Shown here one piece after another: positions 48,810-60,291 of a stretch of DNA of 64,000 nucleotides. Both the position numbers and the translations under genes were made by a program. Origin of the DNA: Hysterangium stoloniferum (Eukaryota; Basidiomycota; Agaricomycetes; Hysterangiales; Hysterangiaceae); the NCBI GenBank assembly GCA_015178975.1, contig WHVD01000201.1, forward strand, positions 62,001 through 126,000, written 5' to 3'. The first letter of the stretch is position 1. Each line of letters begins with the position of its first letter. The notes under the pieces are model-generated. The model worked only from the letters and a program-made list of their open reading frames with translations. It made no database searches and had not been told where the DNA came from.

Positions 48810-49440
48810 TGTGAGAGGTATGGCGAAATACACTCAGGAAATATAGTCAGATGTGCTCTTACTATATTTCCTTTATTACTTCTATTTTCTCTCTTTCATT
48901 ATATCTATAATTAGTTCAACAACCTATGTATGCGGTACATCGACTCTTGTGGGCGCACACACGCCAGACTTATGTATTCTAGCGCCGGTAGTTTAGAACT
49001 CAGACACTTTTTACACCGCAACCACGACTTACCCAGACACCCGTTAGTGTCCTGTAAGTTGTGATTGGTGTATCGTCTCGACCGTCACAGATGGGCTTTA
49101 GCTACTCATTCAAACTGAGTTTCGAACTGTACCAGTCGAAACTCAATCCCTATCTCAACTCGCGTGGACTACATCCACGCTACTCTATTATTCAACTCTC
49201 TAACTACTCTACTTGCACTCGAGCAGTTGTCCAGAATCGCACTTAACCAGTCGATTCTGCTTATTCGTTCTAGCTATCTACCTTACTTTAGATAGCTACT
49301 TCTCTCTACTGTATTGAACTAAGTAGTCAATACGCGTTCGGTCCGTATTAGACTTAGACAGTCAATACATCATGGTATCGTACTTCAATGGTCGATATTC
49401 TTCGTATATAGAACAGTTAGAACTTCTACCACTCTTCACA
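48810..49440 (+). mobile_element. 3' LTR of element A
   Basis: 631 bp, preceded by a GGGGGGCAC polypurine-type tract. Differs from the 5' LTR by roughly 25-30 bases, mostly transitions at CpG-derived sites. Confidence 0.88.
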
Positions 49441-51190
49441 GCCAGTGATGGCGGAAGTGGGGTAGGGATCGGTATAGCCTTTGGGGAAGGGGGGTAGACG
49501 AGGTGCTAGAATTGGGGCTGAGGGAGTGTGTGCAGGGTGGAGGATGATGGGAGGGGGCCTCGACGTTGGTGAATGGCGTGGGACTGGAATCGGGGAAGAT
49601 TCACATTCCTGTGATGGTTGACTAGGACGATGACCCCTCCATACTTTGGATGACGGTTTCCACATCTGTCGTTGGTTGGGGTCACTGGTTATGAAGTGAA
49701 CTTTCAAGGGGAGGAGGAACCCTTTGTGACAATCCTCTCCCAGATATCAGATACTATATGCATCATTCCTATCCTCATCTTCCTCCCCATCCTCATCTGA
49801 GGAAAAGTCAATTGGTCCCCTATGATATTCCTTTTCTCGTGTGGGCAGTGCTTGACCATCCCCTTGGGTAAGGATTATTTTTCACAACTTAATACGCCGA
49901 AGTAGTTCCCAGTCATAGAAGATGGTACCCTCCTTTTCCTTCCAGCTCTTGGTGTGAAGAGTGGTAGAAGTTCTAACCATTCTATATATGAAGAATATCG
50001 ACCGTTGAAGTACGATACCACTATGTATTGACTGTCTAAGTCTAATACGGACCGAACACGTATTGACTATGTAGTTCAATACGGTAGAGAGAAATAGCTA
50101 TCTAAAGTAAGGTAGATAGCTAGAACGAATAAGCAGAATCGACTGGTTAAGTGCGATTCTGGATAACTGCTCGAGTGCAAGTAGAGTAGTTAGAGAGTTG
50201 AATAATAGAGTAGCGTGGATGTAGTCCACACAAGTTGAGATAGGGATTGAGTTTCGACTGATACAGTTCGAAACTCAGTTTGAATGAGTAGCTAAAGCCC
50301 ATCTGTGACGGTCGAGACGATACACCAATCACAACTTACAGGACACTAACGGGTGTCTGGGTAAGTCATGGTTGCGGTGTAAAAAGTGTCTGAGTTCTAA
50401 ACTACGGGCGCTAGAATACATAAGTCTGGCGTGTGTGCACCCACAAGAGTCGATGTACCGCATACATAGGTCGTCGAACTAATTATAGGTATAATGAAAG
50501 AGAGAAAATAGAAATAATAAAGGAAATATAGTAAGAGCACATCCGACTATATTTCCTGAGTGTATTTCGCCATACCTCTCACACTTGGTTCCTATCGTTC
50601 TAATGCAAGGTGTCCCACCCTCGCTATCATCTGTCTCTGCGAAGTCGGCCCATTTCTCTCCTGGGGGGGGGGAAGGATCAGCATGGAGACTCTGTTTCTG
50701 AATCATACTCTGTCCTCACGCCGCTGTCGCTTGGAGGGGACTCCTTCTCTTGCTTCCCTTGCCTCCTGTTGACTTCTATACTCAGTGTGTCTTTCTCTTT
50801 TGCGGGTGAGCCTCCTTGCGTTATGTTCTTCCATAAACGTTTCCTGCCTCCACATAGTAGCAGTGACTTCTTCTGATGACGGTCTGAAGGAGTGTCCTAA
50901 CGGCTTACTCCAATCAGTACCGCTATCTCCCCTCGGCTCAGCACCAAAGGAGAAAGTCAACGGGGGGGGGGGGGGGTGGTCCTAAGGTTCCCCAATCACT
51001 CTTGACATTGTCTGTACGAGGCGTGCGGGTGATGAATCCCCCACCAGTCATGGATGTACTGGCTATCGGGGCCTGCAGGACCTTTTTGAACTTAGGGAGG
51101 ACTTGCTTGTTTTGTTGGAACGGGAGCATCATAGCGCGGCAAGGTGGTGAAGTTGAAAGTAGAGGGAAGAGCTGTAGATAGGTGAAGGAC
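49441..51190 (-). mobile_element. Element B, extra 3' ORF (right piece)
   Basis: Minus-strand relative of the element A extra ORF: KWADFAETDDSEGGTPC, a FITSDPNQRQ block and the charged helix are all recognisable. A solo LTR A (49953-50583) sits inside it with its target duplication. Fossil, broken. Confidence 0.75.
49953..50583 (-). mobile_element. Solo LTR A inside element B
   Basis: 631 bp in minus orientation, flanked by perfect CTTGG duplications (49948-49952 and 50584-50588). It interrupts the extra ORF of element B. Confidence 0.93.
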
Positions 51191-51491
51191 ATGGTATGAA
51201 AGATAAAGAAAATTTATGCGAATTTACGTGTACTTTTTTTTTATATATAATGAATTGAAACTCCACTCGGTTGGTCGTTAAACGAGATTCATTAATTGTG
51301 GCTGGGTTTTGGGTAAATGTGTCCACCGCCAATGAGTGGTTGTCCCAACCGACTGGAAGGAGAGGAAAAAATGAAAGAGAATTAAAGCCAATGAGATGTA
51401 TCACTGAATGACTGAGATGTTTCTGAGAGGAAGTTACAAAAGAAATGGAATAAATGATAGAATAGATGATTCCTCGAGCACATATATTCCG

Positions 51492-52147
51492 TTAGATGTT
51501 GAACAGCGCCTTGTATGCCCTCAGAAGTGCTGGAGCATTTCTGAGGTTAGTACTGTTTAACCACAAATCCTCTTCAGGTCCATAACCTTTCCAGCGCACC
51601 CTAAATGGTAAACAATTTCGCTGTTTTCTATGTCCAACAATGGCTTTGACTTCATATTCTTCATGATCTGGTTTCAACTCTCTTAAGTTCTCAAGTTGGG
51701 GTCTTGGACCGAGGTTGGGAGGAGAGGGTTGATATTTCTGTAGATGGTCCCAGTTAATAACTGGATGCATCGGATACTCCAGGGGAATCTTAAGCCTAAA
51801 TACTTGAGGGTTCAGTTTCTCAAGGACCTCAAACAGTCCAATTTGTCTTTGTATTAGTTTCTTCCCAGTTCCCTTGACTTCCACCAGTTCGAGGGAGTGG
51901 GGGTTCACCAATATGAGGTCTCCCTCGGAGATATCTTCTACAGGTCTTTGTTTCTTGTTGTACGCTCGTGCTTGAATCTCTTGGGCTCGAGCGATTGAAT
52001 CCCATGCCATCTGCCGATGATTTTCTAGTTCAAGAATCCATTGGTCGGCCATAGGGCTGTCTGATAGTTCTCTAGGAACTAGGGGTTCATCACCTCCTAG
52101 AACTCGAGACATCCCTCTCTGATCTGCTAACTTGATTGGTACACATA
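51492..52147 (-). mobile_element. Element B, integrase C-terminus and chromodomain
   Basis: Minus-strand protein with VEDISEGDLILVNPHSLELV, HPVINWDHLQKYQ and the chromodomain FRVRWKGYGPEEDLWL, very similar to element A. The element is cut short on its 5' side near the T1 repeat. Fossil, broken. Confidence 0.88.
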
Positions 52148-52398
52148 TGTTAAATGCATAGAAAAGAATTGACCCAGCCTGGGATTGAACCAAGGACCTC
52201 CTGGCTTTATATGCAGGTGCTCTTAACCACTGAGCTACTGGACCTATAGTCTAGTATTATATGATGGATTATATATACATATATATAAGGACTTATGATG
52301 CCAACTTGTGCTCTTATAACAGCTTATATAACTGATGGCAAACCTGGGTCTTATAACAGTCTGTCACATATAGATATTGTATTTTCCCATTTCTAACA
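52148..52398 (-). mobile_element. T1: small LTR-like repeat carrying a tRNA-like gene
   Basis: 251 bp with TGTTA...TAACA ends and an ACATA / GCATA flanking duplication (one transition; 52143-52147 and 52399-52403). It contains the tRNA-like unit at 52170-52244 and an AT-rich ATATATA stretch. Two further copies are T2 and T3. Confidence 0.8.
52170..52244 (-). tRNA. tRNA-like Pol III gene in T1
   Basis: A 75-nt sequence folds as a cloverleaf: acceptor GGTCCAG paired with CTGGGTC, D-arm GCTC/GAGC, T-arm CTTGG-TTCAATC-CCAGG. Box A is TAGCTCAGTGG and box B GGTTCAATCCC. A T-run (TTCTTTTC) follows within about 10 nt. The anticodon stem has a one-base bulge and the loop is ATATAAA, so decoding is doubtful. 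Confidence 0.55.
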
Positions 52399-52443
52399 GC
52401 ATAATGCTGTGTAGTTATGCAGCCAGTGACAATGGGGAGTCAT

Positions 52444-52835
52444 TGTTAAAACTGCCTCCACTGTCTCCAAGACCTTCTGGAGCCTTCTAGAACCTTCCAG
52501 AACCTTCCAGCATGTTCCAGAGTATTCCCTGTTCATTTCCCATGACAGCTGTCAATCAGCTGTCAGTTTGTATTCCAGCTGTCAATCAGCTGTCAGTTTC
52601 CATTCAAGCTGTCAATCAGCTGTCACTTCTGACAGCTGTCAATCAGCTGTCACTTCTGACAGCTGTCAATCAGCTGTCACTTCTGACAGCTGTCAACCAG
52701 CTGTCACTTTTGACAGCTGACAAGCCTACTGATGTATAACATATATAAGCTTGTAGTTAGTGACCTGAATAGTAACAACTTTCCTCAGACTTATATGTGT
52801 CACATGTCACAGTAAGTCACAGGTCACATTTAACA
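52444..52835 (+). mobile_element. LTR F1 with CAGCTGTCA repeat array
   Basis: 392 bp with TGTTAAAACTG...CATTTAACA ends. Its middle (about 52545-52720) holds 12-13 copies of CAGCTGTCA arranged so that TGACAGCTGTCA palindromes recur. A TATA-like ATATATAAG precedes the right end. No matching 5-bp duplication flanks it, unlike F2. Confidence 0.75.
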
Positions 52836-54366
52836 CTCCCAGACCTCCTTCCCAATGTGGACCTCAGGAATGAACCTACCGGATGGGACCCATTGACTTC
52901 TCATCTGATTTGGAGGATGACTGATTGTGCTACCCTGCCTACGACAGCAGGTACCTCGGCACTGATTGCCACAAATGGTTTTTACTTCTGGACAACATTC
53001 ACTTCTTCACGAGTGACCCTAATCAACAACGAAAACTGCCAACTTCTATCAGAGTTTGGAGGGGGTATCATCCAGCCGATCCTGCGATGCCACCCAGCTC
53101 CACTCATCTCCCTCCACCTCTGTCGGTTTCTTCCACGCCTGCACTGCAACACTTTACACCCTTTTCAGAGCTGCTGGGAGGTCGTGAACCATACACCAAT
53201 CTGCCTTCTCTTCCCCCCATACCGTTGCCCCTCCTCCCAGCAGAATCTTCCCTCATACCACCGCCTTCACCTGCACCCAAGCCCTCTCCAGCACCACGGC
53301 CAACCCCTCCCCTCTGCACGTCCCCTGAACCCCTTCTCATCACCCACTCTACCCCGGCACCAATCTTCCCCACAGTGTCAGACGCTTCCCTGATTCCCCT
53401 GCCAGCGTGGAGCCCACCTCCCGCCTCTCCCTGCTCACCTTGCGTTTCTCTGGGCCACCCCATTCATCAACCCAATACTGCATTGATGGATGTCGATCAC
53501 CCTGTCCAGGACATCCTCATGGCACCTTCCTCAGTCATGGAAGAAGTCCTCGAGGTACCTCCCCCAGCCATGGATGTCTTTGAGGAACCCCCCCCCCCCC
53601 CCCCACCATGGAGGTCTTTAAGAAACCTCCCCCAGTGTGAGGAGTATGCTTTTACCACAGTTTCATTGTGGTAAAACACTCCTTTTATTTTATTTATATT
53701 TTACACATTCTATTCATATTTATCTATCTTTTATATTCTTTGAATATTCCATCATTTCATTAGTTCGAAGCATTGTGTATACTTGTGGGTGCACTTGGCA
53801 CCAATTAAAACTCAGACACACTTTAACCCAAGAACCATCACTCATAAGATATAAACTAGGTCTACTACGAGTGGTGATCAGGGTAATGTGTCAGCTACTA
53901 CATAGGTAGCAATATCTGAACTACTGAACACTTCAGGCCTCGAACTATAACAGTCGAGGCCTCCACTCGAACCATCACACTCATTGACTCCTTTGTCATC
54001 TTGTGCTCTTTCTCTCACTTTCTCTTATATTGCACCGAATAGGTCAATATCCTTCCTTTCTACTCATTTCTTCGTATATAGAACGGTCAGAACTTCTGCC
54101 ACTCTTCACACCCAGCCATGGAAGTCTTCAAGCAGCCTCCCCCCTTAAGCGAAAAAGCAAAGGGGAAGCAGAAGGCTGATGTTCTGGTGGATGGGCCCCT
54201 TGACCCTTTCCCAGCTGACCCCATTTGCCACCCCCCATCACAGCTGCCCTCTCCCCCTCACTCTTGGGACACAGCCAACTCGGCTCGTTTCTTACAGACC
54301 GCTTGGATGCGCATGTCCATCAACTACCCCTCTGACATTTTCACGGTGGGACACATGTTAATGCAC
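52836..54366 (+). mobile_element. Gypsy extra-ORF remnant, interrupted by LTR C4
   Basis: Plus-strand copy of the extra 3' ORF (NIHFFTSDPNQQRKLP, Pro-rich middle, C-terminal part beyond C4). No other parts of its parent element are attached. Fossil, broken. Confidence 0.72.
53636..54110 (+). mobile_element. Solo LTR C4
   Basis: 475 bp, TGTGAGGAG...CTTCACA, with perfect CCCAG duplications (53631-53635 and 54111-54115). Confidence 0.92.
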
Positions 54367-54521
54367 CTACAGGGTGCTTACCTAAGCACCTATACATCAG
54401 TTACCTTACTAGGTAACTCACTCAATACTGCACCTACAGTGCTGGGAAAAATACTACAAATATCAGAAAAATATAGGAAACATCATATACTATGTGAGAG
54501 CTGTAATATCATACTCTAACA
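54367..54521 (-). mobile_element. Partial 3' LTR of the Copia element
   Basis: Matches the first part (TGTTAGAGTATG end) of the LTR at 59020-59267 and of the solo copy at 61983-62287. Confidence 0.8.
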
Positions 54522-56520
54522 ACTTTGATCTTCCCACTATCAACTTCCTGCCTTAACCAATATGTTCTCAAGTCCAGATGCTTCATACAGCCATGATGAT
54601 GTTCAGGATTTCTGGCAACTGCAATAGAAGATTGGTTGTCAAAATACAAAGTGGATGCAGTCTTTTGAGGATATCCCAATTCCTCAAATAAGTTTTGCAA
54701 CCATAGCACTTCCTGACCAGCTGACACTGCTGCAATATACTCTGCTTCAGTAGTAGAGAGAGTTACAATAGTCTGGAGTTTGCTCTGCCAGCTAATGGCT
54801 CCAGTACCCATCTTAACCACATATGCACCAGTAGATTTTCCAGTTGACTTATCACCTCCATGGTCAGCATCTGAATAAGACACAAACAATTCCCTGTCAT
54901 TACTAGGGCCAAAGGTCAAGCCCAAGTCAAGGATGCCTTTGAGATATCGAAAGAGATGTTGTACTGCTAGCCAATGAGCCTTTCCTGGATTGTGATTGAA
55001 TCTGGCTAATACTCCAACAGTATAGGAAATGTCTGGACGAGTTGCAACAGCCAAATACATAAGAGAACCAACAGCATGGATGTATGGAATATCCTTCATG
55101 TATACAATCTCTTCAGGAGACACTGGAGCCTGTCTTTACTCAATTTTGAGTTAGGCATCATAGGTGTACCAATGAGATTGCAGTCAGCAAGACCATAACA
55201 CTGTAACATGTCCAAAATGTATTGACACTGTGATAGAGTAATAATATGCTTTGTCCTGTCTCTTTCAATGCCAACACCTAACAAGTAAGAAGTAGGACCA
55301 AGATCATGCAATTTGAAGTGGCTCTTTAGATCATCTTTGAGCTTCTTGATAGCCTCCTTGGATTTAGATGCAATAGTCATGTCATCTACAAATACTGGTA
55401 TAATGACTTTGACATCACCCTTTTGGAAGACCCAAATGCTATGATCGCATAGCACTTGTTTGAAACCCAAACTGAGCAGGACAGCATTCAACTTCTTGTA
55501 CCAGATACGAGGTGACTGGCGTAAACCATATAGTCCTTTCAGAAGAAGTAAGAACTCATCACGAGCACCTTGGTGAAAACCTTCAGGCTGCTGCAAGTAT
55601 ACTTCCTCTTCAAGTTCACCATTCAAGAATACAGAGGAGATATCTACACTCTCAATTTCCATGTCCTCCAGTGCAGCCAATGCTAGGACAGCATGCAAAG
55701 TGGCCCATTTGGCAGTAGGAGCAAAAGTATCAGTAAAGTCAAACCCTGGTCGCTGTGCATAGCCTTTTGTAACAAGACGAGCTTTGAACTTGTCAATTGA
55801 CCCATCCTTCTTACACTTGATCACAAACACCCAACAAGAGCCAATAGCTTTATGACCCTCAGGTAATTTAGCAAGGCGAAAAGTGCCATTTTCAAGCAGG
55901 GATTGCATTTCTGCATATGCAGTGTCATACCACTTGTCAGCATCAGGACTTTGTAAGGCCTCTTTGAGAGTTCTCGGTGCATCATCATGAGCACTGGCCT
56001 TGTAGGCAAACTCAAAGGCTTCATCCACACCAATGTAAAGATCTCCCTCACTGGCAGCTAGGGCTTCTTCCTCAGACTCAATTAGAGGAGGAGAATGTAG
56101 TGGAGAATCCTCTGCCTCATCACTGGACTCAACTACAGGAGTAGATTCTCTATAGTTGTGGATGTTAGCAGAGTCAACTTGCCAGAAACGCTTAGGAGGA
56201 ACTCTGTTTCTGGGTGGATTGTGACATGGTTGAGGAGGAGGACTTGGTGAACGTTCAGAATGTTCAGAGTTAGAATCAGAGTTGGAACTAGGACCAGGAG
56301 GAAAAGCATTATTCTGACCATCTCCCACCGGATTTGGTTCCTGTTGAGCTCCCATCTGATTAGGCTGGGCTCCCACCTGAATAGACCTAGAGGGTCCAGG
56401 AATAAACAAATCAATAAATTGTGGAGTATCAGGAAGAACATCAGGAGCAGTAGGAGTAGAAGGTGTATGGCAGGTTTAGATAAGCCTGGTAAGACTCTCT
56501 CATCAAAGACAGCATTATTA
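54522..56520 (-). mobile_element. Copia reverse transcriptase and RNase H region
   Basis: Reverse transcriptase shows KARLVTKGYAQRPGFDF, LNGELEEEVYLQQPEGF and the FVDDMTIAS catalytic box. RNase H shows SDADHGGDKSTGKSTGAYV and STTEAEYIAA. Fossil, broken. Confidence 0.9.
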
Positions 56521-56539
56521 CTGATAATAGTCTTCTTAG

Positions 56540-58585
56540 TCAAGGGATTGTAAAACATCCAACCCTTATAATCTGGAGGATATCCAATAAAGACACATTT
56601 CTGTGTATGAGAGCCAAGTCCAATACATTGGTCCTTCTGTACATGCACATAAGCAGTACAGCCAAATACCCTAAGATGTGATACTTCTGGTTTCCTACTA
56701 TGCCAGACAGTATAAGGCACAGAATGCTTAAGAGCAGTGGTAGGTGAGCAGTTGCGCACATAGTAATGGCAATGACAGCATGTCCCCAGAATGAGGGAGG
56801 GAGGTGGGATTCAGCCATAATTGAAGTAGCCCCTTCTTCCAATGTTCTGTTGAAGCGTTCAGCAACCCCATTTTGATGTGGTTCATTCCACACAGTATGC
56901 TGCCGGCTGATGCCAGCAGTGGAAAGGAAGGTATCAAACTCCTTAGACATATATTCTCCACCCTTGTCATCTCTAAATATCTTGATCTTCTGACCAAGCA
57001 AGTTCTCCACTTTAGCCTTATATTGCTTAAATGCCTGAAAGGCATCACTCTTATTTTTGAGTAATGCAATCAAAGCATAGCATGAGGCATCATCAATGAA
57101 AGTGATCCAGTAGCGAAACCCTTCCACAGTTTGTGTAGGCAAGGGACCATGAACATCACTGTGAATGAGTGCAAGTGGTTTAGTATAGCGGGTTGTCGCC
57201 ATTTTATTAATTACTCTGTTCTGTTTTCCAGCCAAACAAGGTTCACAAATAGGATCAGGAGACGTGTGAGAGTCAATCTGTATCCCACTAACCAAATCAC
57301 CTTTGAGGAGCTTCTGGATATTGGCATGATTGAGATGATTAAAGCGACGATGCCAAAGTGTGGAGTCCAAGGGACAGGTTGTAACAAGACCCGTATAATC
57401 CGTCATAGGTACCGTCATTCCATCCAAATAGGCCTGGTTATGTTCATTGACTGTGGCAGTGAAATGCAAGACCTTTCTCAAATAGAAAGACATGGTGGAA
57501 TGAAAGATAGAGACATGGAAATTCTTTTTCTTTGTCAAATACAAGACGGAGAGGAGGTTACTTGTGAGATGGGGAACATGGAGAACCCTCTCAAACTCTA
57601 TTATTACATTTCCATTCCCTTTAGGCTTAAACCGCACTGCTCCTATCCCTGCAGACATAACTATTTGTCCATTTGCAACTTGGATAGGTGTTTGAAACGG
57701 GGTATAACTTGAAAACCAATGACGATAGGGAGTCATGTGCAAAGAAGCACCTGTGTCAGCAGTCCAGTCAGAACTAGCATTGACAAGGAGAGCACAAGAT
57801 GGATCGGTAGAGTCAGGGATAGAAACACTTGCATTTCCAGCACTCTCTGGTTTCTTCTCCTCTGATACCTTGTCAGACGCATTAGCTTTGTCAGCCTTAG
57901 TAGTCTTTCTTTCTTTATACTCCTTTTTCTTCTGCTCAACTTTGGCCTTTGCCTGTTTCTGTGCATTTGCATACTTGTAACAATTGTCTTGGATGTGGCT
58001 GGAACCATTGCAGAATGTGCAAGGAACTTTACCAGAAGTGTTGGAAGTCTTTGACACAATCTTGTTCACCGTCTCTAGACTTCTGGCAGACTGCAGACTC
58101 TCTTGTGATGTAAAGTGAGTTTTGACATCAGAGAATGTGATAGCAGTATTCATCATTAAAGATGAAGTCCACACAGAGTCAGATTCAGGCAGAGAACGAA
58201 GTAAAGTGAGAGCAGCAAGCTCATCATCCAGCATGGCAAGAGTGTACCTCTTTGGATGCAAGTTCTGGACACGTGCACAAACCTTGTCAACACGACTCAT
58301 TAATGAAGTCAGAGATTCATCAGGTTCCTTCCGAATATTAAAGAGGTCATTGTAGGCACTAAAATGAACTGCAGGGAGTTGTTTATTATGTGCCTTTTCA
58401 ATTTTAGACCACATATTATCAGGACCGTCATCAATGTCAACATGGGTGCGCTGTGTAGGTCCAAGAGAGTGCCATATGATACCAGCTGCTTTATTGGAGC
58501 GTTCCAACCAGGCAGACTGTAAACTAGTATCACTAGGTTGTTTTTCTTTGCCAGTGGCAATAGAGAGACAGTTCTCCATATGCAA
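56540..58585 (-). mobile_element. Copia gag, protease and integrase region
   Basis: Gag with zinc knuckle CTFCNGSSHIQDNC, protease WTADTGASLHMT, integrase with H-x-x-x-H ... CEPCLAGK head and D, D, E core residues in IHSDVHGPL, FRDDKGGEY and NGVAERFNRTLEEG. Fossil, broken. Confidence 0.9.
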
Positions 58586-59019
58586 AAGACCATGTTAAAA
58601 GGGAAAATGACATGGCACAGACCCAGAGGATACTGTGAAGTGCTTGAGGTGTGAGGGAAGAGTGTGACTGGAGAGAGAGGTGACAGGGTGTGACAGGGTG
58701 AGTCACAAAGGTGATAAAAATGAAGTTGCCCAAAAAAGCGAAATTGAGCGACGACAAGCGATTTGGAGCGTGGTAATATATTTCCTTTTATGGACACAGG
58801 CGCCTAAATGGGCAAAAAATGCGCACAATCGCAGGTGTGAGATGTGAGTCCAAAAAGTGACCAAATCAGGCCAAAATCCAAGGAAATATAACCAAAATGA
58901 AATCCAAATGCAATGTAGAGTGTTTTGGACAAGTAGAAGTTGTCAGAAAAGATGTGCAAAGTGATGGATTGCGCAGATGACAACTGGATGTACCGGTTTA
59001 GAAGCCGGGGCCCATAACC
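58586..59019 (-). mobile_element. Copia leader between 5' LTR and gag
   Basis: Non-coding in appearance. Next to the LTR (about 59000-59019) lies GGTTATGGGCCCCGGCTTC, which is placed as a primer-binding site. Confidence 0.55.
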
Positions 59020-59267
59020 TGTTGAAACAGTTGAATAAGTCTTAACAAACACCCTGTGAGTGTGAGGAAAGTAAATACTAAGGAGACTTTCCCACACCCA
59101 CAGCGGAGTATGCTACAGGGTGCTTACCTAAGCACTTATACATCAGTTACCTTACTAGGTAACTCACTCAATACTGTACCTACAGTGCTGGGAAAAATAC
59201 TACAAATATCAGAAAAATATAGGGAACATCATATACTGTGTGAGAGCTGTAATATCATACTCTAACA
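59020..59267 (-). mobile_element. 5' LTR of the Copia element (LTR G)
   Basis: 248 bp, TGTTAGAG...TTTCAACA on the minus strand. Confidence 0.85.
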
Positions 59268-59504
59268 CATTTGACTCTCTCGTTACTCTTTTCTACACTC
59301 AAGCAGTCATTTGGAATCACACTTAACAGTTGATTCCCTTTATTCATTTTAGCTCTCTACTTTACTTTAGATTATTTTTTTTTTCTAAATCAGCATAAAA
59401 AATCAGGATAGCTACTTCACTCAATCGTAGTGAACTAAGTAGTCAATACCTGTTCAGCCTGTATTAGACTTAGACAGTCAATTGTTAAAGGCATAGAAAA
59501 GAAT

Positions 59505-59579
59505 TGACCCAGCCTGGGATTGAACCAAGGACCTCCTGGCTTTATATGCAGGTGCTCTTAACCACTGAGCTACTGGACC
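59505..59579 (-). tRNA. tRNA-like Pol III gene in T2
   Basis: By eye identical over 75 nt to the units in T1 and T3, with box A, box B and the downstream T-run. The solo LTR C3 is inserted directly next to its 5' end. Confidence 0.55.
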
Positions 59580-59582
59580 TAT

Positions 59583-60056
59583 TGTGAAGAGTGGTGGAAG
59601 TTCTGACCGTTCTATATATGAAGAAATGAGTAGAAAGGAAGGATATTGACCTATTTGGTGCAATATAAGAGAAAGTGAGAGAAAGAGCACGAGATGACAA
59701 AGGAGTCAACGAGTGCGATGGTTCAAGTGGAGGCCTCGACTATTACAGTTCGAGGCCAGAAGTGTTCAGTAGTTCAGATATTGCTACTTATGTAGTAGCT
59801 GACACGTTACCCTGATCACCGCTCGTAGTAGACCTAGTTTGTGTCTTACGAGTGGTGGTTCTTGGGTTAAAGTATGTCTGAGTTCTAATTGGTGCTGAGT
59901 GCACCCACAAGTATACACAATGCTTCGAACTAATGAAATATGCAATATTCAAAGAATATGAAAGATAGAAAAATATGAATAGAATATGTAAAATATAAAT
60001 GAAATAAAAGAAGTGTTTTACCACAATGATACTGTGGTAAAAGCATACTCCTCACA
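59583..60056 (-). mobile_element. Solo LTR C3
   Basis: 474 bp in minus orientation with perfect CCTAT duplications (59578-59582 and 60057-60061). The insertion point lies about 3 bp outside the 5' end of the tRNA-like unit in T2. Confidence 0.93.
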
Positions 60057-60291
60057 CCTATGGTCTAGTACTATATGATGGATTATATATACATATATAT
60101 AAGGACTTATGATGCCAACTTGTGCTCTTATAACAGCTTATATAACTGATGGCAAACCTGGGTCTTATAGCAGTCTGTCACATATAGATATTGTATTTTC
60201 CCATTTCTAACATCAATACATCTACGTATCGTACTTAAACAGTCAATATTCTTTATATATAGAATGGTTAGACCTTCCACCACTCTTCACA

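Larger units (their letters stand above)
32679..49440 (+). mobile_element. Ty3/Gypsy chromovirus, element A (nested, broken)
   Basis: The element is bounded by two 631-bp LTRs in direct orientation (32679-33309 and 48810-49440). In order it holds gag with a CCHC knuckle, protease, reverse transcriptase, RNase H, integrase with zinc-binding head and C-terminal chromodomain, and an additional ORF before the 3' LTR. It is interrupted by four secondary insertions (E, a mariner-like transposon, C1, and C2 carrying D), and its coding part has several further breaks, so it is not active as it stands. LTR divergence of roughly 4-5% by eye suggests a moderately old insertion. No clear 5-bp target duplication flanks the pair. 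Chromodomain elements are known to favour heterochromatin. Confidence 0.9.
54367..59267 (-). mobile_element. Ty1/Copia element (broken)
   Basis: Minus-strand element about 4.9 kb long. From its 5' side: a 248-bp LTR (59020-59267), a leader, gag with CCHC knuckle, protease, integrase, reverse transcriptase, RNase H, and a partial 3' LTR (54367-54521). Gene order is that of Copia. It has a few breaks and does not look active. Large parts of the coding sequence remain readable, so it is not very old. Confidence 0.9.
59483..60212 (-). mobile_element. T2: tRNA-bearing LTR-like repeat, split by LTR C3
   Basis: TGTTAAAGG...TTCTAACA ends, perfect TCAAT duplications (59478-59482 and 60213-60217). Without C3 it is about 250 bp, like T1 and T3. 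Holds the tRNA-like unit 59505-59579. Confidence 0.85.
59268..60291 (+). mobile_element. LTR A remnant hosting T2 and C3
   Basis: Pieces at 59268-59482 and 60213-60291 match the second half of LTR A (ACTCTCT..., GACTTAGACAGTCAATAC, final CCACTCTTCACA). T2 splits them with a TCAAT duplication. Only the 3' part of the LTR is present. Confidence 0.75.

Noticed and set aside
32679-49440. Clean full-length Gypsy insertion with a target duplication
   Set aside because: The 5-bp flanks CCTGC and GCCAG do not match, so the two LTRs may not derive from one unchanged insertion.
52148-52398. Classical tRNA-derived SINE
   Set aside because: The tRNA part is at the 3' side, the ends are TG...CA inverted, duplications are 5 bp, and there is no poly-A or simple-repeat tail. 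LTR-type insertion fits better.
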